Source: JALYQB01 sp035640155
Lineage (GTDB): Bacteria; Actinomycetota; Actinomycetes; Mycobacteriales; Pseudonocardiaceae
Length of the DNA: 39,198 nt
Assembly: GCA_035640155.1 (NCBI GenBank)
Contig: DASQWR010000033.1
Span: 1 to 39,198 of the forward strand
Direction: 5' to 3'
This document shows, piece by piece, positions 24,911 through 33,122 of the stretch (its first letter is position 1; the number at the start of each line of letters is the position of its first letter). The position numbers were made by a program, and so were the translations under genes. Below the pieces are notes generated by a model. The model was not told the DNA's origin, ran no database searches, and was given only the letters and a program-made list of their open reading frames with translations.

Positions 24911-25751
24911 GCGCCGCCGGGATCGGGCGCCGGCCCCGCCGCCGCTCCCGGCGCCGGTGATCGACGCGCACGCGCACCTGGACGCCTGCGGCGCCACCGA
25001 CGCCGTGGGGGTGCGTGCCGTGCTGGACCGGGCGCAGGCCGTCGGCGTGGCCGCCGTGGTGACCGTCGCCGACGACATGGCTTCCGCGGGCTGGGTGACC
25101 GAGGCGGCCGGGTGGGACCAGCGGGTGCACGCCGCGGTGGGGCTGCACCCCACCCGGACCGCGACGTTCCCCGAGGCCGAGCGGGTCGAGCTGGAGCGGC
25201 TGGTCACCGCGCCCCGGGTGGTCGCCGTCGGCGAGACCGGCCTCGACTACTACTGGACCCGAGTCGATCCGGCGAGCACCGCACCCCCCGAGGCGCAGCG
25301 CGAGGCGTTCCGGTGGCACATCGACCTCGCCAAGCGGGTGGGCAAACCGCTGATGATCCACGACAGGGACGCGCACGGTGACGTCCTCGCCGTCCTGGAC
25401 CAGGAGGGTGCGCCGGATACGGTGATCTTCCACTGCTTCTCTGGCGACGCTGCGATGGCGCGCCGGTGCGTGGATGCGGGCTACCTGCTGTCCTTCGCTG
25501 GGACGGTGACGTTCCGCAATGCCGAGGTGCTGCGGGAGGCGGCGGTGCTGGTGCCCGACGGCCAGCTGCTGGTGGAGACCGATGCTCCGTTTCTCACCCC
25601 ACATCCGCACCGGGGGCGGGCCAACGAGCCCGCGAACCTGCCCTACACGGTGGTGAGTCTCGCCGCAGTGCGCGGCCAGGACGTCGCGGAGCTCGCCGAC
25701 GCGGCCCGGCACAACGCCGAACGGGTCCTCGGCGTGCTCGGTTCGGCCTGA
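24903..25751 (+). CDS. tatD: TatD-family metal-dependent hydrolase
   Basis: This 282-residue TIM-barrel DNase-like protein has metal ligands His23 and His25 in VIDAHAHLD, Glu in GETGLDYYW, His in MIHDRDAHGD and FHCFSG, and Asp in ETDAPFLTP. GTG 24903 overlaps the metG stop by eight bases and is the first start that keeps the Pro-rich N-terminal lead. Coupled translation with metG is likely, and the metG-tatD-rpfB-ksgA-ispE order is conserved in actinobacteria. TatD acts as a 3'-5' DNA repair exonuclease in E. coli; the role here is not shown. Confidence 0.92.
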   Translation: MSERRRDRAPAPPPLPAPVIDAHAHLDACGATDAVGVRAVLDRAQAVGVAAVVTVADDMASAGWVTEAAGWDQRVHAAVGLHPTRTATFPEAERVELERLVTAPRVVAVGETGLDYYWTRVDPASTAPPEAQREAFRWHIDLAKRVGKPLMIHDRDAHGDVLAVLDQEGAPDTVIFHCFSGDAAMARRCVDAGYLLSFAGTVTFRNAEVLREAAVLVPDGQLLVETDAPFLTPHPHRGRANEPANLPYTVVSLAAVRGQDVAELADAARHNAERVLGVLGSA

Positions 25752-25777
25752 TGGTTCTGGGCCCGGTGGCTGGTCCC

Positions 25778-25831
25778 GTAGTTCCGGCCCGGTAGTTCCG
25801 GCCGGGTAGTTCCCGCCCGGTAGTTCGGCGC
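25778..25831. repeat. four tandem copies of a 14-bp unit
   Basis: GTAGTTCCGGCCCG is repeated at 25778, 25792, 25806 and (shorter, degenerate) 25820, beginning 27 bases after tatD. The 271-base gap up to rpfB holds nothing else that I can name, apart from a TACCCT box at 25982-25987 that may be a -10. No riboswitch fold was recognised. Confidence 0.85.
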
Positions 25832-26022
25832 GACCGATACCGCTCACCGACGCTGAGTGCGCGATGGCCGACACCCTCTTCGCGGCCGCCTGCCCGGCCG
25901 GCGTGAGCAGTTACCGTCCCGTGACCGGAAGCCGGGATGGGGAAGTTCCGGGTACTGAGGGGCGCCCAACGACTGCGCTCGTACCCTCCCCTGCCCGGAC
26001 GCTCGACGACTGGACCACATAG

Positions 26023-27129
26023 GTGACCACTCGCACATCCGTCCAGGCCGCACTCGTGGCCCTCGTCCTGCCCATCGCCGGCGGCACCGCCGCTCTCGCC
26101 CAGAGCAAGACCGTCACGATCGCAGTCGACGGTGAGGAACGCACCGTCCGGACCTTCGCCTCCACCGTGGGAGGCGCCCTCGAAGATGCCGGCCTGCAGG
26201 TCGACGGCGGGGACAGCCTCGCCCCAACCTCCGCCGCCGATGTCGAAGACGGCAGCCGGATCGCGCTCGACCGTGGCCGGCCGCTCTCCCTCAACCTCGA
26301 CGGGGCCCCGCGCCAGGTGTGGACCACCTCGCCGACCGTGGCGGGCGCGCTGCGGCAGCTGGGGATGCGCCCCGAGGGCATGGTGCTCTCGGTCGCCCAC
26401 TCGAGGGCCATCCCCCTGCAGGGGATGGTCCTCGCGGCCAGCACTGCCAAGCCGGTGCTGCTCTACGACGGCGCAGCACCGCCTCGCATCGTCACCACCA
26501 CTGCCCCGACGGTGCTCGACATGCTCGCCGAGCAGGGCCGCCCCCTCGGCGGCGAGGACATGCTCAGCACCGACGCGACCGCGCCGGTGGTGGCTGGTAT
26601 GCGCGTGGGAGTCACCCGGATCCGTACCGAGGAGGTGCGCGAGGTCCGGCAGATGCAGCCGTCGGTGCAGCGCATCGAGGACTCCGAGCTGCCCGAGGGC
26701 GAGGAGGCCATCGAGGAGCCGGGCACGCCGGGTGAGGAGGTGGTCACCTCTCGGGTGCGGACCACCAACGGCGCGGAGACCGAGCGCGAGGAGCTCGGCA
26801 CCGAGACCATCCTCGAGCCCAAGCCGCGGGTCGTCCGCGTCGGTACCGATCCGGGGGCGTCCGCGCCTGCGGTGGGCAACGGTTCGGTGTGGGACCGGCT
26901 GGCTTCCTGCGAGTCCGGTGGCGACTGGTCCATCAGCACCGGCAACGGGTACTACGGCGGCCTGCAGTTCGACAAGAGCACCTGGGACGCCTACGGGGGC
27001 GACGCCTACGCGGAGTACCCGCACCAGGCAAGCCGCGAGGAGCAGATCGCCACGGCAGAGAAGGTCCGGAACTCCCGCGGTGGGTACGGCGCCTGGCCGG
27101 CGTGCTCGTCGAACCTGGGCCTGCGCTGA
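26023..27129 (+). CDS. rpfB: resuscitation-promoting factor, RpfB type
   Basis: This secreted 368-residue lytic transglycosylase cleaves peptidoglycan and stimulates exit from dormancy in actinobacteria. A signal peptide (about 1-30, VQAALVALVLPIAGGTAALA) is followed by three DUF348 repeats (each VTIAVDGEERTVRTFASTVG-like), a G5 domain (about 205-275) and the C-terminal Rpf domain. The catalytic Glu297 is in ASCESGGDW, and the two Cys of the domain are at 296 and near the C-terminus (AWPACSSN). The order DUF348 x3-G5-Rpf is exactly that of RpfB. GTG 26023 gives the signal peptide directly. Confidence 0.95.
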   Translation: MTTRTSVQAALVALVLPIAGGTAALAQSKTVTIAVDGEERTVRTFASTVGGALEDAGLQVDGGDSLAPTSAADVEDGSRIALDRGRPLSLNLDGAPRQVWTTSPTVAGALRQLGMRPEGMVLSVAHSRAIPLQGMVLAASTAKPVLLYDGAAPPRIVTTTAPTVLDMLAEQGRPLGGEDMLSTDATAPVVAGMRVGVTRIRTEEVREVRQMQPSVQRIEDSELPEGEEAIEEPGTPGEEVVTSRVRTTNGAETEREELGTETILEPKPRVVRVGTDPGASAPAVGNGSVWDRLASCESGGDWSISTGNGYYGGLQFDKSTWDAYGGDAYAEYPHQASREEQIATAEKVRNSRGGYGAWPACSSNLGLR

Positions 27130-28025
27130 CCCGATTCCCGGGGGGCGATCCCGACTCCCCTCGGGCCGGACCGGCGTTGCTGGGGCCGGTGGAGGTCCGC
27201 CGGCTGGTCGAGGAGCTCGGGGTGCGCCCCGCCAAGAAGCTCGGGCAGAACTTCGTGCACGACGCGAACACGGTGCGCCGCATCGTGGCGACCGCGCACC
27301 TGCACGGTGGTGACGTGGTGCTCGAGGTGGGTCCCGGCCTGGGCTCGCTGACCCTTGCTCTGCTGGCGTCCGCGCATCGGGTGCTCGCCGTAGAAGTCGA
27401 TCCGGTGCTCGCCGGAGCGCTGCCCGGCATCGTCTCCGCCCGGGCACCCGGGCAGGCCGACCGGCTGCGGACGCTGACCGCGGACGCGCTGCGCGTCACG
27501 GCGGCCGAGCTGAGGACAGCGGCCGGTGCGGAACCTACGGTGCTGGTGGCCAACCTGCCCTACAACGTCGCAGTGCCCGTGCTGCTGCACCTGCTCGCCG
27601 AGCTGCCCTCGTTGCGCAGCGGGTTGGTGATGGTGCAGGCCGAGGTCGCCGACCGGCTCGCCGCCCCACCCGGCTCCCGGGACTACGGGGTGCCCAGCGC
27701 CAAGGCGGCCTGGTTCGCCGAGGTGCGCCGGGTGGGGTCGGTGCCCCGCACGGTGTTCTGACCAGTGCCCAATGTGGACTCCGGATTGGTCGCCCTGACC
27801 CGGCGGCGCCCGCCCGCCACCACCGCGGAGCGCGCGGCGGTGTTCGCACTCGTCGACGCCGCGTTCGCCCAGCGGCGCAAGACGGTGCGCGCGGCGCTGG
27901 CCGGGTGGGCGGGCAGCGCCGCGGAGGCCGAGCGGCTGCTGCGGGCCGCGGACGTCGACCCCTCGGCGCGGGCCGAGCGGCTCACCATCGGCGACTTCGC
28001 CCGGGTGTGCGCCGCGCGCGGGTGA
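27126..28025 (+). pseudogene. ksgA: 16S rRNA dimethyladenosine transferase with in-frame TGA
   Basis: KsgA methylates two adenines in helix 45 of 16S rRNA. LGQNFVHDANTVRRIV, the SAM motif VLEVGPGLGSLTLAL and the catalytic NLPYNVAVP are intact. At 27759-27761 a TGA replaces what should be Trp in VFWPVPNVDSGLV, and the same frame then continues with PVPNVDSGLVALTRR and a normal C-terminal domain to 28025. A single TGG-to-TGA change explains it. The start is also unusual. No ATG exists, CTG 27126 overlaps the rpfB stop as CTGA, and TTG 27177 and GTG 27189 are alternatives. The product would be cut after about 211 residues unless TGA is read through or GTG 27765 restarts. A sequencing error is possible. 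Confidence 0.85.
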
Positions 28026-28070
28026 GCTGCGCAGCGACCATCCGGAGGGGCCGCACCGTAGGCTGGACGG

Positions 28071-29033
28071 GTGCTCGCCGTCGTGCCGCCCCCGGTCACC
28101 GTGCGCGTCCCGGCCAAGGTCAACCTGCACCTGGCCGTCGGGGACGTGCGGTCCGACGGTTATCACGACGTCTCGACGGTGTTCCAGGCGCTCTCGTTGA
28201 CCGACGAGGTGACCGTGGCGGCCACCGACTCACCGGGCGTGCAGGTGCACGGCGAGGGAGCCGATGCGCTGCCGACCGACTCCCGCAACCTGGCCTGGCA
28301 GGCGGTGCTGGCCCTCGCCGAGCAAGCGCGCCGCGCGCCGGACGTCAAGGTGGTGCTGCGCAAGGGGATCCCGGTGGGAGGCGGGATGGCCGGGGGCAGC
28401 GCGGACGCGGCTGGAGCGCTGGTCGGGCTAGCCGCGCTGTGGCGCCTGGACATCGGCCGGGACGAGCTGACGGAGCTGGCCGCCGGGCTGGGCAGCGACG
28501 TGCCCTTCGCGCTGCACGGCGGCACGGCCCTGGGCACCGGGCGCGGCGAGCGGCTGGTGCCGGTACTCGCGCGGCACCCGTTCCACTGGGTCATCGCGCT
28601 GGACCGCCGCGGCCTCGCCACCCCCGATGTGTACGCCGAGCTCGACCGCTTGCGCGCCACGGCCGGCACCCCCTCCGGTCTCGGGCCGGTGGAGCCGCTG
28701 CTGGAGGCCCTGGCCACCGGGGACCCGCGGCAGCTCGCGCTGCTGCTGGGCAACGACCTGCAGTCGGCAGCCGTGTCGCTGCGCCCAGCGCTGCGGCGCA
28801 CGCTGCGCGCGGGGGTGGACGCCGGCGCGCTCGCCGGGATGGTCTCCGGGTCCGGGCCGACCTGCGCCTTCCTGTGCAGCGGTGCCGACTCGGCGGTCCG
28901 GGTGGCTGCCGAGCTCGCGGGCGCCGGGGTCTGCCGCACCGTTCGGGTCGCCACCGGGCCGGTGCACGGCGCCCGGGTCGTCGAGGACCCGCGGCCGGTG
29001 CCGCCGCCACCCGAACCCCTGGCGCACGCCTGA
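28071..29033 (+). CDS. ispE: 4-diphosphocytidyl-2-C-methyl-D-erythritol kinase
   Basis: This GHMP kinase of 320 residues phosphorylates CDP-ME in the MEP route to isoprenoids. VRVPAKVNLHLAVGDVRSDG, the ATP loop PVGGGMAGGSADAAGAL and MVSGSGPTCAFL are the three GHMP motifs. GTG 28071 lies six bases after TAGGCT (28059-28064), so the gene has its own leaderless promoter inside the rpfB-ksgA-ispE block and need not depend on the damaged ksgA message. Its TGA overlaps the ATG of the ABC-F gene. Confidence 0.95.
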   Translation: MLAVVPPPVTVRVPAKVNLHLAVGDVRSDGYHDVSTVFQALSLTDEVTVAATDSPGVQVHGEGADALPTDSRNLAWQAVLALAEQARRAPDVKVVLRKGIPVGGGMAGGSADAAGALVGLAALWRLDIGRDELTELAAGLGSDVPFALHGGTALGTGRGERLVPVLARHPFHWVIALDRRGLATPDVYAELDRLRATAGTPSGLGPVEPLLEALATGDPRQLALLLGNDLQSAAVSLRPALRRTLRAGVDAGALAGMVSGSGPTCAFLCSGADSAVRVAAELAGAGVCRTVRVATGPVHGARVVEDPRPVPPPPEPLAHA

Positions 29034-30919
29034 TGGCGAACCTGGTCAACCTGGAGGCGGTCTCGAAGTCCTTCGGGATGCACCCGCTGCTCTCGCGGGT
29101 CTCCCTCGGCATCGACGACACCGACCGGATCGGTGTCGTCGGGCTCAACGGCAGCGGCAAGACCACCCTGCTCGAGGTGCTTGCCGGCCTCCAACGCCCC
29201 GACCAGGGCCGGGTCAGCCAGGCCAGGGGACTCCGGCTGGGGGTGGTCACCCAGCGCACCGAGCTGCTACCCAGCGCCACCGTCCGGGAAAGCGTGTTGG
29301 ACCCGCTGCGGTTCGGCGCCGAGCACGAGTGGGCGGCCGATCCCCGGATCCGCGGCGTGCTCGACGGCATGGCCATCGACAATGGCCAGGGCAGCACCAC
29401 CGGGAGTCGCCAGGGCAGCGCGCTCGGGCTCGAACGTCCGGTCGACGCGCTCTCCGGCGGGGAGCGGCGCCGGGTGGCGCTGGCCGCGGCCCTGGTCCGT
29501 GAGCTCGACCTGCTGGTGCTCGACGAGCCCACCAACCATCTCGACGTCGAGGGGGTGCGGTGGCTCGCCGAGCACCTCGTCGCCAGGCGCTGCGCCGTGG
29601 TGGTGGTGACCCACGACCGGTGGTTCCTCGACACCGTCTGCACCCGCACCTGGGAGCTCGTGGGGGGCCGGGTGGACGGCTACGAAGGCGGCTACGCCGA
29701 CTGGGTCTACGCTCGGGCGGAGCGGGCCCGGCTCGCCGCGGCCGCCGAGGACCGGCGGCGCAACCTGGCCCGCAAGGAGCTGGCCTGGCTGCGCCGCGGC
29801 CCCCCGGCGCGGACGTCCAAGCCCCGCTACCGGATCGAGGCTGCCGAAGCTCTCATCTCCGACGTGCCCGAGCCGCGGGACTCGGTGGAGCTGCTCGCCT
29901 TCGCCCGCCGCCGGCTCGGCCGGATCGTGCTGGAGCTGGAGGACGTCACCCTCACGGTGAGTGCCGAGCGGAGGCTCGACGGAGCGAGCATGGATACCGA
30001 GCGGAGGCTCGACGGAGCGAGCATGGACACCGAGCGGGAGCTGCTCCGCGACGTCACCTGGCGGATTGGCCCGGGGGACCGGATCGGGCTGGTCGGGGTC
30101 AACGGTTCGGGCAAGACCACCCTGCTGCGGCTGCTGGCGGGGGAGCGGGAACCCGAGTCCGGCCGGCGGGTACAGGGCCGGACGGTGCGGCTGGCGCACC
30201 TGACTCAGGAGCTGGAGGACCTGCCAGGCTCGATGCGGGTGCTCGAGGCCGTGGAGGAAATCGCCCGCCGGGTGGTGCTCGGCAAGCTCGAGCTCTCCGC
30301 CTCGCAACTCGCCGAGCGACTCGGATTCCCAGCCGCCCGCCAATGGGTCCCGGTGACCGACCTCTCCGGTGGCGAGCGCCGCCGCGTGCAGCTCACCCGG
30401 CTGCTGATGGCCGAACCGAACGTGCTGCTGCTCGACGAACCCACCAACGACCTCGACATCGACACCCTGCAGCAGCTGGAGGACCTGCTCGACGGCTGGC
30501 CGGGATCCCTGGTGGTGGTCTCCCACGACCGCTACTTCGTCGAGCGGGTGTGCGACCAGGTCGTCGCGCTCTTCGGTGACGGCCGCATCACCCAGCTGAT
30601 CGGCGGCATCGAGGAGTACCTCGCTCGGCGCGACTTGATGCGGGAGCTCGTCCGCGGCGCTCCGATGCCCGGCTCCACGCGGGCAGCACCGTCATCGGCT
30701 GCTGGGCAGCGGGCGATGCGCAAGGAGCTGACCCGGCTGGAGCGCCAGCTCGACCGCCTCACCGGGCAGGAAACCGACCTGCAGCACCGGATCGCGGAGC
30801 AGGCTGGCGACCCGCAGGCTTTCGCCGAGCTCGATGCGACGTTGCGCGCAGTCCTGCAGGAAAAGGACGAGCTGGAGTCTCGCTGGTTGGAGCTGGCCGA
30901 CGCCGCCGAGCCCGGCTGA
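29033..30919 (+). CDS. ABC-F family ATPase
   Basis: This 628-residue protein has two ABC domains and no membrane segment, as in the ribosome-associated ABC-F proteins (Uup/EttA relatives). Walker A motifs are GLNGSGKT (37-44) and GVNGSGKT (355-362). Each domain has LSGGERRRV and a Walker B with DEPTNHLD or DEPTNDLD. The C-terminal 75 residues form a Uup-like coiled coil. ATG 29033 overlaps the ispE stop (TGATG), as is common in actinobacteria. The linker before the second domain carries an in-frame duplication (residues about 311-335). A drug-resistance role cannot be judged from sequence. Confidence 0.92.
   Translation: MANLVNLEAVSKSFGMHPLLSRVSLGIDDTDRIGVVGLNGSGKTTLLEVLAGLQRPDQGRVSQARGLRLGVVTQRTELLPSATVRESVLDPLRFGAEHEWAADPRIRGVLDGMAIDNGQGSTTGSRQGSALGLERPVDALSGGERRRVALAAALVRELDLLVLDEPTNHLDVEGVRWLAEHLVARRCAVVVVTHDRWFLDTVCTRTWELVGGRVDGYEGGYADWVYARAERARLAAAAEDRRRNLARKELAWLRRGPPARTSKPRYRIEAAEALISDVPEPRDSVELLAFARRRLGRIVLELEDVTLTVSAERRLDGASMDTERRLDGASMDTERELLRDVTWRIGPGDRIGLVGVNGSGKTTLLRLLAGEREPESGRRVQGRTVRLAHLTQELEDLPGSMRVLEAVEEIARRVVLGKLELSASQLAERLGFPAARQWVPVTDLSGGERRRVQLTRLLMAEPNVLLLDEPTNDLDIDTLQQLEDLLDGWPGSLVVVSHDRYFVERVCDQVVALFGDGRITQLIGGIEEYLARRDLMRELVRGAPMPGSTRAAPSSAAGQRAMRKELTRLERQLDRLTGQETDLQHRIAEQAGDPQAFAELDATLRAVLQEKDELESRWLELADAAEPG
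29964..30037 (+). repeat. 33-bp in-frame tandem repeat in the ABC-F gene
   Basis: Two near-identical 33-base units (29964-29996 and 29997-30029, one T/C difference) and the first eight bases of a third encode ERRLDGASMDT twice. The unit contains GGAGGCTCGACGGAGCGAGC. It adds 11 residues per copy between the two ATPase domains, just before the second one. Confidence 0.9.
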
Positions 30920-30949
30920 GCTGCCATCGAGCCCGGGTGAGCTGCCATC
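30908..30949. repeat. 21-bp direct repeat spanning the ABC-F stop
   Basis: Two adjacent 21-base units beginning GAGCCCGG(C/G)TGAGCTGC differ by one base. The first contains the ABC-F stop codon. The gap 30920-31057 has no other feature that I can support. Confidence 0.85.
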
Positions 30950-31057
30950 CAGGGGAGCGGTGCCCCAGCATGAGATCTGATCGGGCGACTGGCCTTGCTC
31001 CCGCTCCGTGATGTGGTTTACTGGTTCCGTCGAAGTGTTGTGTAGATGGTGACCCCT

Positions 31058-31090
31058 CACGCCCGCGATCGATGGTTGATCGGGGGCGTG
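31058..31090 (+). promoter_or_regulatory. hairpin in the cold-shock gene 5' leader
   Basis: Bases 31058-31070 and 31078-31090 form a 13-bp stem with one G-G mismatch around GATGGTT, about 110 bases before the cspA start. Long structured leaders that refold with temperature are known for csp mRNAs. TTTACT (31017-31022) and TAGATG (31043-31048) upstream are a weak promoter candidate with too long a spacer (20). Confidence 0.5.
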
Positions 31091-31197
31091 CTGTTGTTCT
31101 GCCCAAGGAACATCAGTCGAGGCATGACCTGCACGAACCGGCCCGGGGCCGCATCAGCGGAGTCCCGGTGACACCTGATTACAAGGAGACTGACGGC

Positions 31198-31404
31198 ATG
31201 GCGCAGGGAACTGTGAAGTGGTTCAACGCAGAGAAGGGCTACGGTTTCATCACGCCCGACGGGGGTGGAGCTGACGTCTTCGTCCACTTCACCGCGATCG
31301 CCGACACCGGCGGCTACCGGACTCTGGATGAGAACCAGCGCGTGGAGTTCGAGGTGACTCAGGGCCAGAAGGGCCCGCAGGCCGAGTCCCTGCGCTCGCT
31401 GTAG
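31198..31404 (+). CDS. cspA: cold-shock domain protein
   Basis: This 68-residue CSD protein binds single-stranded RNA or DNA. MAQGTVKWFNAEKGYGFITP contains RNP1-type KGYGFI, and VFVHFTAI is RNP2. The length is standard. ATG 31198 is preceded by AAGGAG (31182-31187). A leader of about 150 bases with a strong hairpin lies upstream, and a 16-bp hairpin terminator closes the gene. It is monocistronic. Confidence 0.95.
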   Translation: MAQGTVKWFNAEKGYGFITPDGGGADVFVHFTAIADTGGYRTLDENQRVEFEVTQGQKGPQAESLRSL

Positions 31405-31413
31405 AGACCTCCC

Positions 31414-31445
31414 ACGACTGAACCTCGCAACGACTGAACCTCGCA
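31414..31445. repeat. 16-bp tandem repeat after cspA
   Basis: ACGACTGAACCTCGCA occurs twice in direct succession, between the cspA stop and the terminator. Confidence 0.85.
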
Positions 31446-31453
31446 ACGACCAG

Positions 31454-31489
31454 CTGCGGCGGGCCGGATTCCGATCCGGCCCGCCGCAG
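31454..31489. terminator. bidirectional terminator between cspA and pth
   Basis: A perfect 16-bp stem (CTGCGGCGGGCCGGAT and its complement) with a TCCG loop lies between the convergent cspA and pth genes. There is no U-tract on either side, as usual for actinobacteria. Confidence 0.85.
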
Positions 31490-31523
31490 TGTCATGTTGT
31501 GGGTCGTGCCGGGTGGGTCCGAC

Positions 31524-32117
31524 TCAGTGGAAGCGATTCTGGGCAGCAACGAGACCTGCGGCCAGGAGGTTCTCGACGGCGTCGGCGGCCCGGTCCACCA
31601 CGAGTTCCAGCTCGCGGCGCTCGGTGGCCGAGAAGTCGCGCAGCACGTGGTCCGCGGGGTCCATCCGGCCCGGGGGGCGCCCGATGCCGACGCGCACTCG
31701 CAGGTAGTCACGGGTACCCAGGGACGTCGAGATCGAGCGGAGCCCGTTGTGCCCGCCCTCACCGCCGCCCCGCTTGAGCTTGAGCACGCCGAAGTCGAGG
31801 TCGAGCTCGTCGTGCACGATGACGATGTCGGCCGGTGGAACCTTGAAGAACCGCGCGGTGCTGGCGACCGGGCGGCCCGAGAGGTTCACGTAAGACCGCG
31901 GCAGGGCGAGTACCACCCGCCGCCCTGCCAGCCGACCTTCCAGCACCTCGGCTCCACCCCGGTGTGCCTTGAACCGGCCACCCATCCGGGTGGCCAGCAG
32001 GCCCACCACCATGGCGCCCACGTTGTGCCGGTGTCCCGCGTAGCCGGGCCCCGGGTTGCCGAGGCCGACCACCAGGGCCACGTCACCCGCGACGCCGTCC
32101 AGCGGTTGCGTGCTCAC
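31524..32117 (-). CDS. pth: peptidyl-tRNA hydrolase
   Basis: This 197-residue enzyme recycles peptidyl-tRNA. VVGLGNPGPGYAGHRHNVGA carries the catalytic His, LPRSYVNLSGRPV and DELDLDFG the other conserved blocks, and GGHNGLRSI the tRNA-contact motif. GTG 32117 follows rplY by five bases, so the two form an operon transcribed leftward, as in other actinobacteria. Confidence 0.95.
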   Translation of the reverse strand: MSTQPLDGVAGDVALVVGLGNPGPGYAGHRHNVGAMVVGLLATRMGGRFKAHRGGAEVLEGRLAGRRVVLALPRSYVNLSGRPVASTARFFKVPPADIVIVHDELDLDFGVLKLKRGGGEGGHNGLRSISTSLGTRDYLRVRVGIGRPPGRMDPADHVLRDFSATERRELELVVDRAADAVENLLAAGLVAAQNRFH

Positions 32118-32122
32118 CAGGA

Positions 32123-32812
32123 TCAGGACCGCTCCGAGCTCCCGCCCTCGTCGGCGGATCCGGAGGTCTCGGTGGTGTCCCCTCCCTCGACAACGCCCTC
32201 GTCCTCCGGGGCGTCCTCGACCACGCCGGCACCCTCGACGTCCATCTCCGCCTCGAGGTCCTCGGCCGTCGGCGCCGCGACCACGTTGACCACGAGCTGT
32301 CCGGGGTCGGCCTGCAGGTTCACGCCCTCGGGCAGGACGACCTGGCCGGCCAGCACCTGGGTGCCGATCTCCAGGCCCGCCACCGACACCTCGAGCTCCT
32401 CGGGGATGGCGAACGCGTCGGCCTCGACGGTCAGCGTGGTCATCTCCTGGTAGACCAGGCTGCCCGGGGCCGCCTCCCCGGTGACGACGACGCTGACGTC
32501 CACGGTGACCTTCTCGCCACGCCGCACGAGCAGCAGGTCGACGTGCTCGATGTAGTTGCGCAGCGGGTGCGTGGTGACGGTCTTGGTGAGCGCGAGATGG
32601 GTAGCGTCGCTTCCCAACTCGAGTGACAGGACGGCGTTGGTGCCCTGCTCGCGCAGCACCCGGGCGAAGTCGTGCGCGGGCAGCGCCACGTGCACGGGGT
32701 CGATGCCGTGACCGTAGAGCACCGCGGGGACCTTGCCGGCGCGACGGGTGCGGCGAGCGGCGCCCTTGCCGAACTCGGTGCGCGGCTCGGCAGCGAGACG
32801 GACCTCGGACAC
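32123..32812 (-). CDS. rplY: ribosomal protein bL25/Ctc with acidic tail
   Basis: This is the 229-residue long (Ctc/TL5) form of the 5S rRNA-binding protein. The N-terminal L25 domain (about 1-95, RTEFGKGAARRTRRAGKVPA) is followed by the TL5 C-terminal beta domain and a strongly acidic Glu/Asp/Gly/Ser tail of about 45 residues typical of actinobacteria. GTG 32812 has AAAGGAG at a good distance upstream. A 9-bp hairpin lies in its 5' leader. It is transcribed with pth. Confidence 0.93.
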   Translation of the reverse strand: MSEVRLAAEPRTEFGKGAARRTRRAGKVPAVLYGHGIDPVHVALPAHDFARVLREQGTNAVLSLELGSDATHLALTKTVTTHPLRNYIEHVDLLLVRRGEKVTVDVSVVVTGEAAPGSLVYQEMTTLTVEADAFAIPEELEVSVAGLEIGTQVLAGQVVLPEGVNLQADPGQLVVNVVAAPTAEDLEAEMDVEGAGVVEDAPEDEGVVEGGDTTETSGSADEGGSSERS

Positions 32813-33122
32813 GATGGGACTCCTTTGTTGGCTGGCGGCGGCGCGTCTGGGGCGCGCCGCCGGTCGAGTGGACCGGTCGAGTCGACCAGCCGATGGGACC
32901 TGCGGCAGTGGCGGGCGGTGCTCACGGCCGACGAGCTTCGGCGCGCGGAGTACCGGGCGCCACCGCGTCGATCACGAAGAGCAGTCCCGCCCCACCTCGC
33001 CGAGGCAACCGCCTGAATATAGGCGCGGTGGCCCGGCAGTTCGAACCGGGGTACGGCGAGCCGGTGGCGATGGTGGTGTCCGCTACGTTGCCGTCTCGTC
33101 GGATGGCGTCGGAGGTGGGGCG
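32813..33122. promoter_or_regulatory. divergent intergenic region with rplY leader hairpin
   Basis: GGCGGCGCG (32837-32845) and CGCGCCGCC (32853-32861) form a perfect stem with a seven-base loop, about 25 bases upstream of the rplY start. A GGTCGAGTCGACC palindrome follows at about 32876. An AT-rich AATATA at 33016-33021 reads TATATT on the minus strand and could be the rplY -10, with TTCGAA 18 bases upstream as a poor -35. A GGAGG at 33112-33116 serves the Nramp-like gene. No gene is seen in the gap. Confidence 0.4.

Noticed and set aside
22991..25207. A 738-codon minus-strand open frame opposite metG and tatD
   Set aside because: It is antisense to two secure genes, has no recognisable domains and follows the third-position bias of the real genes.
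25778..25831. CRISPR-like repeat array
   Set aside because: The four units are directly adjacent with no spacers, and there are no cas genes in the window.
25752..26022. A possible c-di-AMP (ydaO) riboswitch before rpfB
   Set aside because: Such switches precede rpf genes in some actinobacteria, but I could not match the conserved core here. The gap is short and partly filled by a 14-bp tandem repeat.
33020..33060. A tRNA T-arm-like GTTCGAAC between rplY and the Nramp-like gene
   Set aside because: The loop would be nine bases rather than seven, and no acceptor, D or anticodon arm can be folded around it on either strand.
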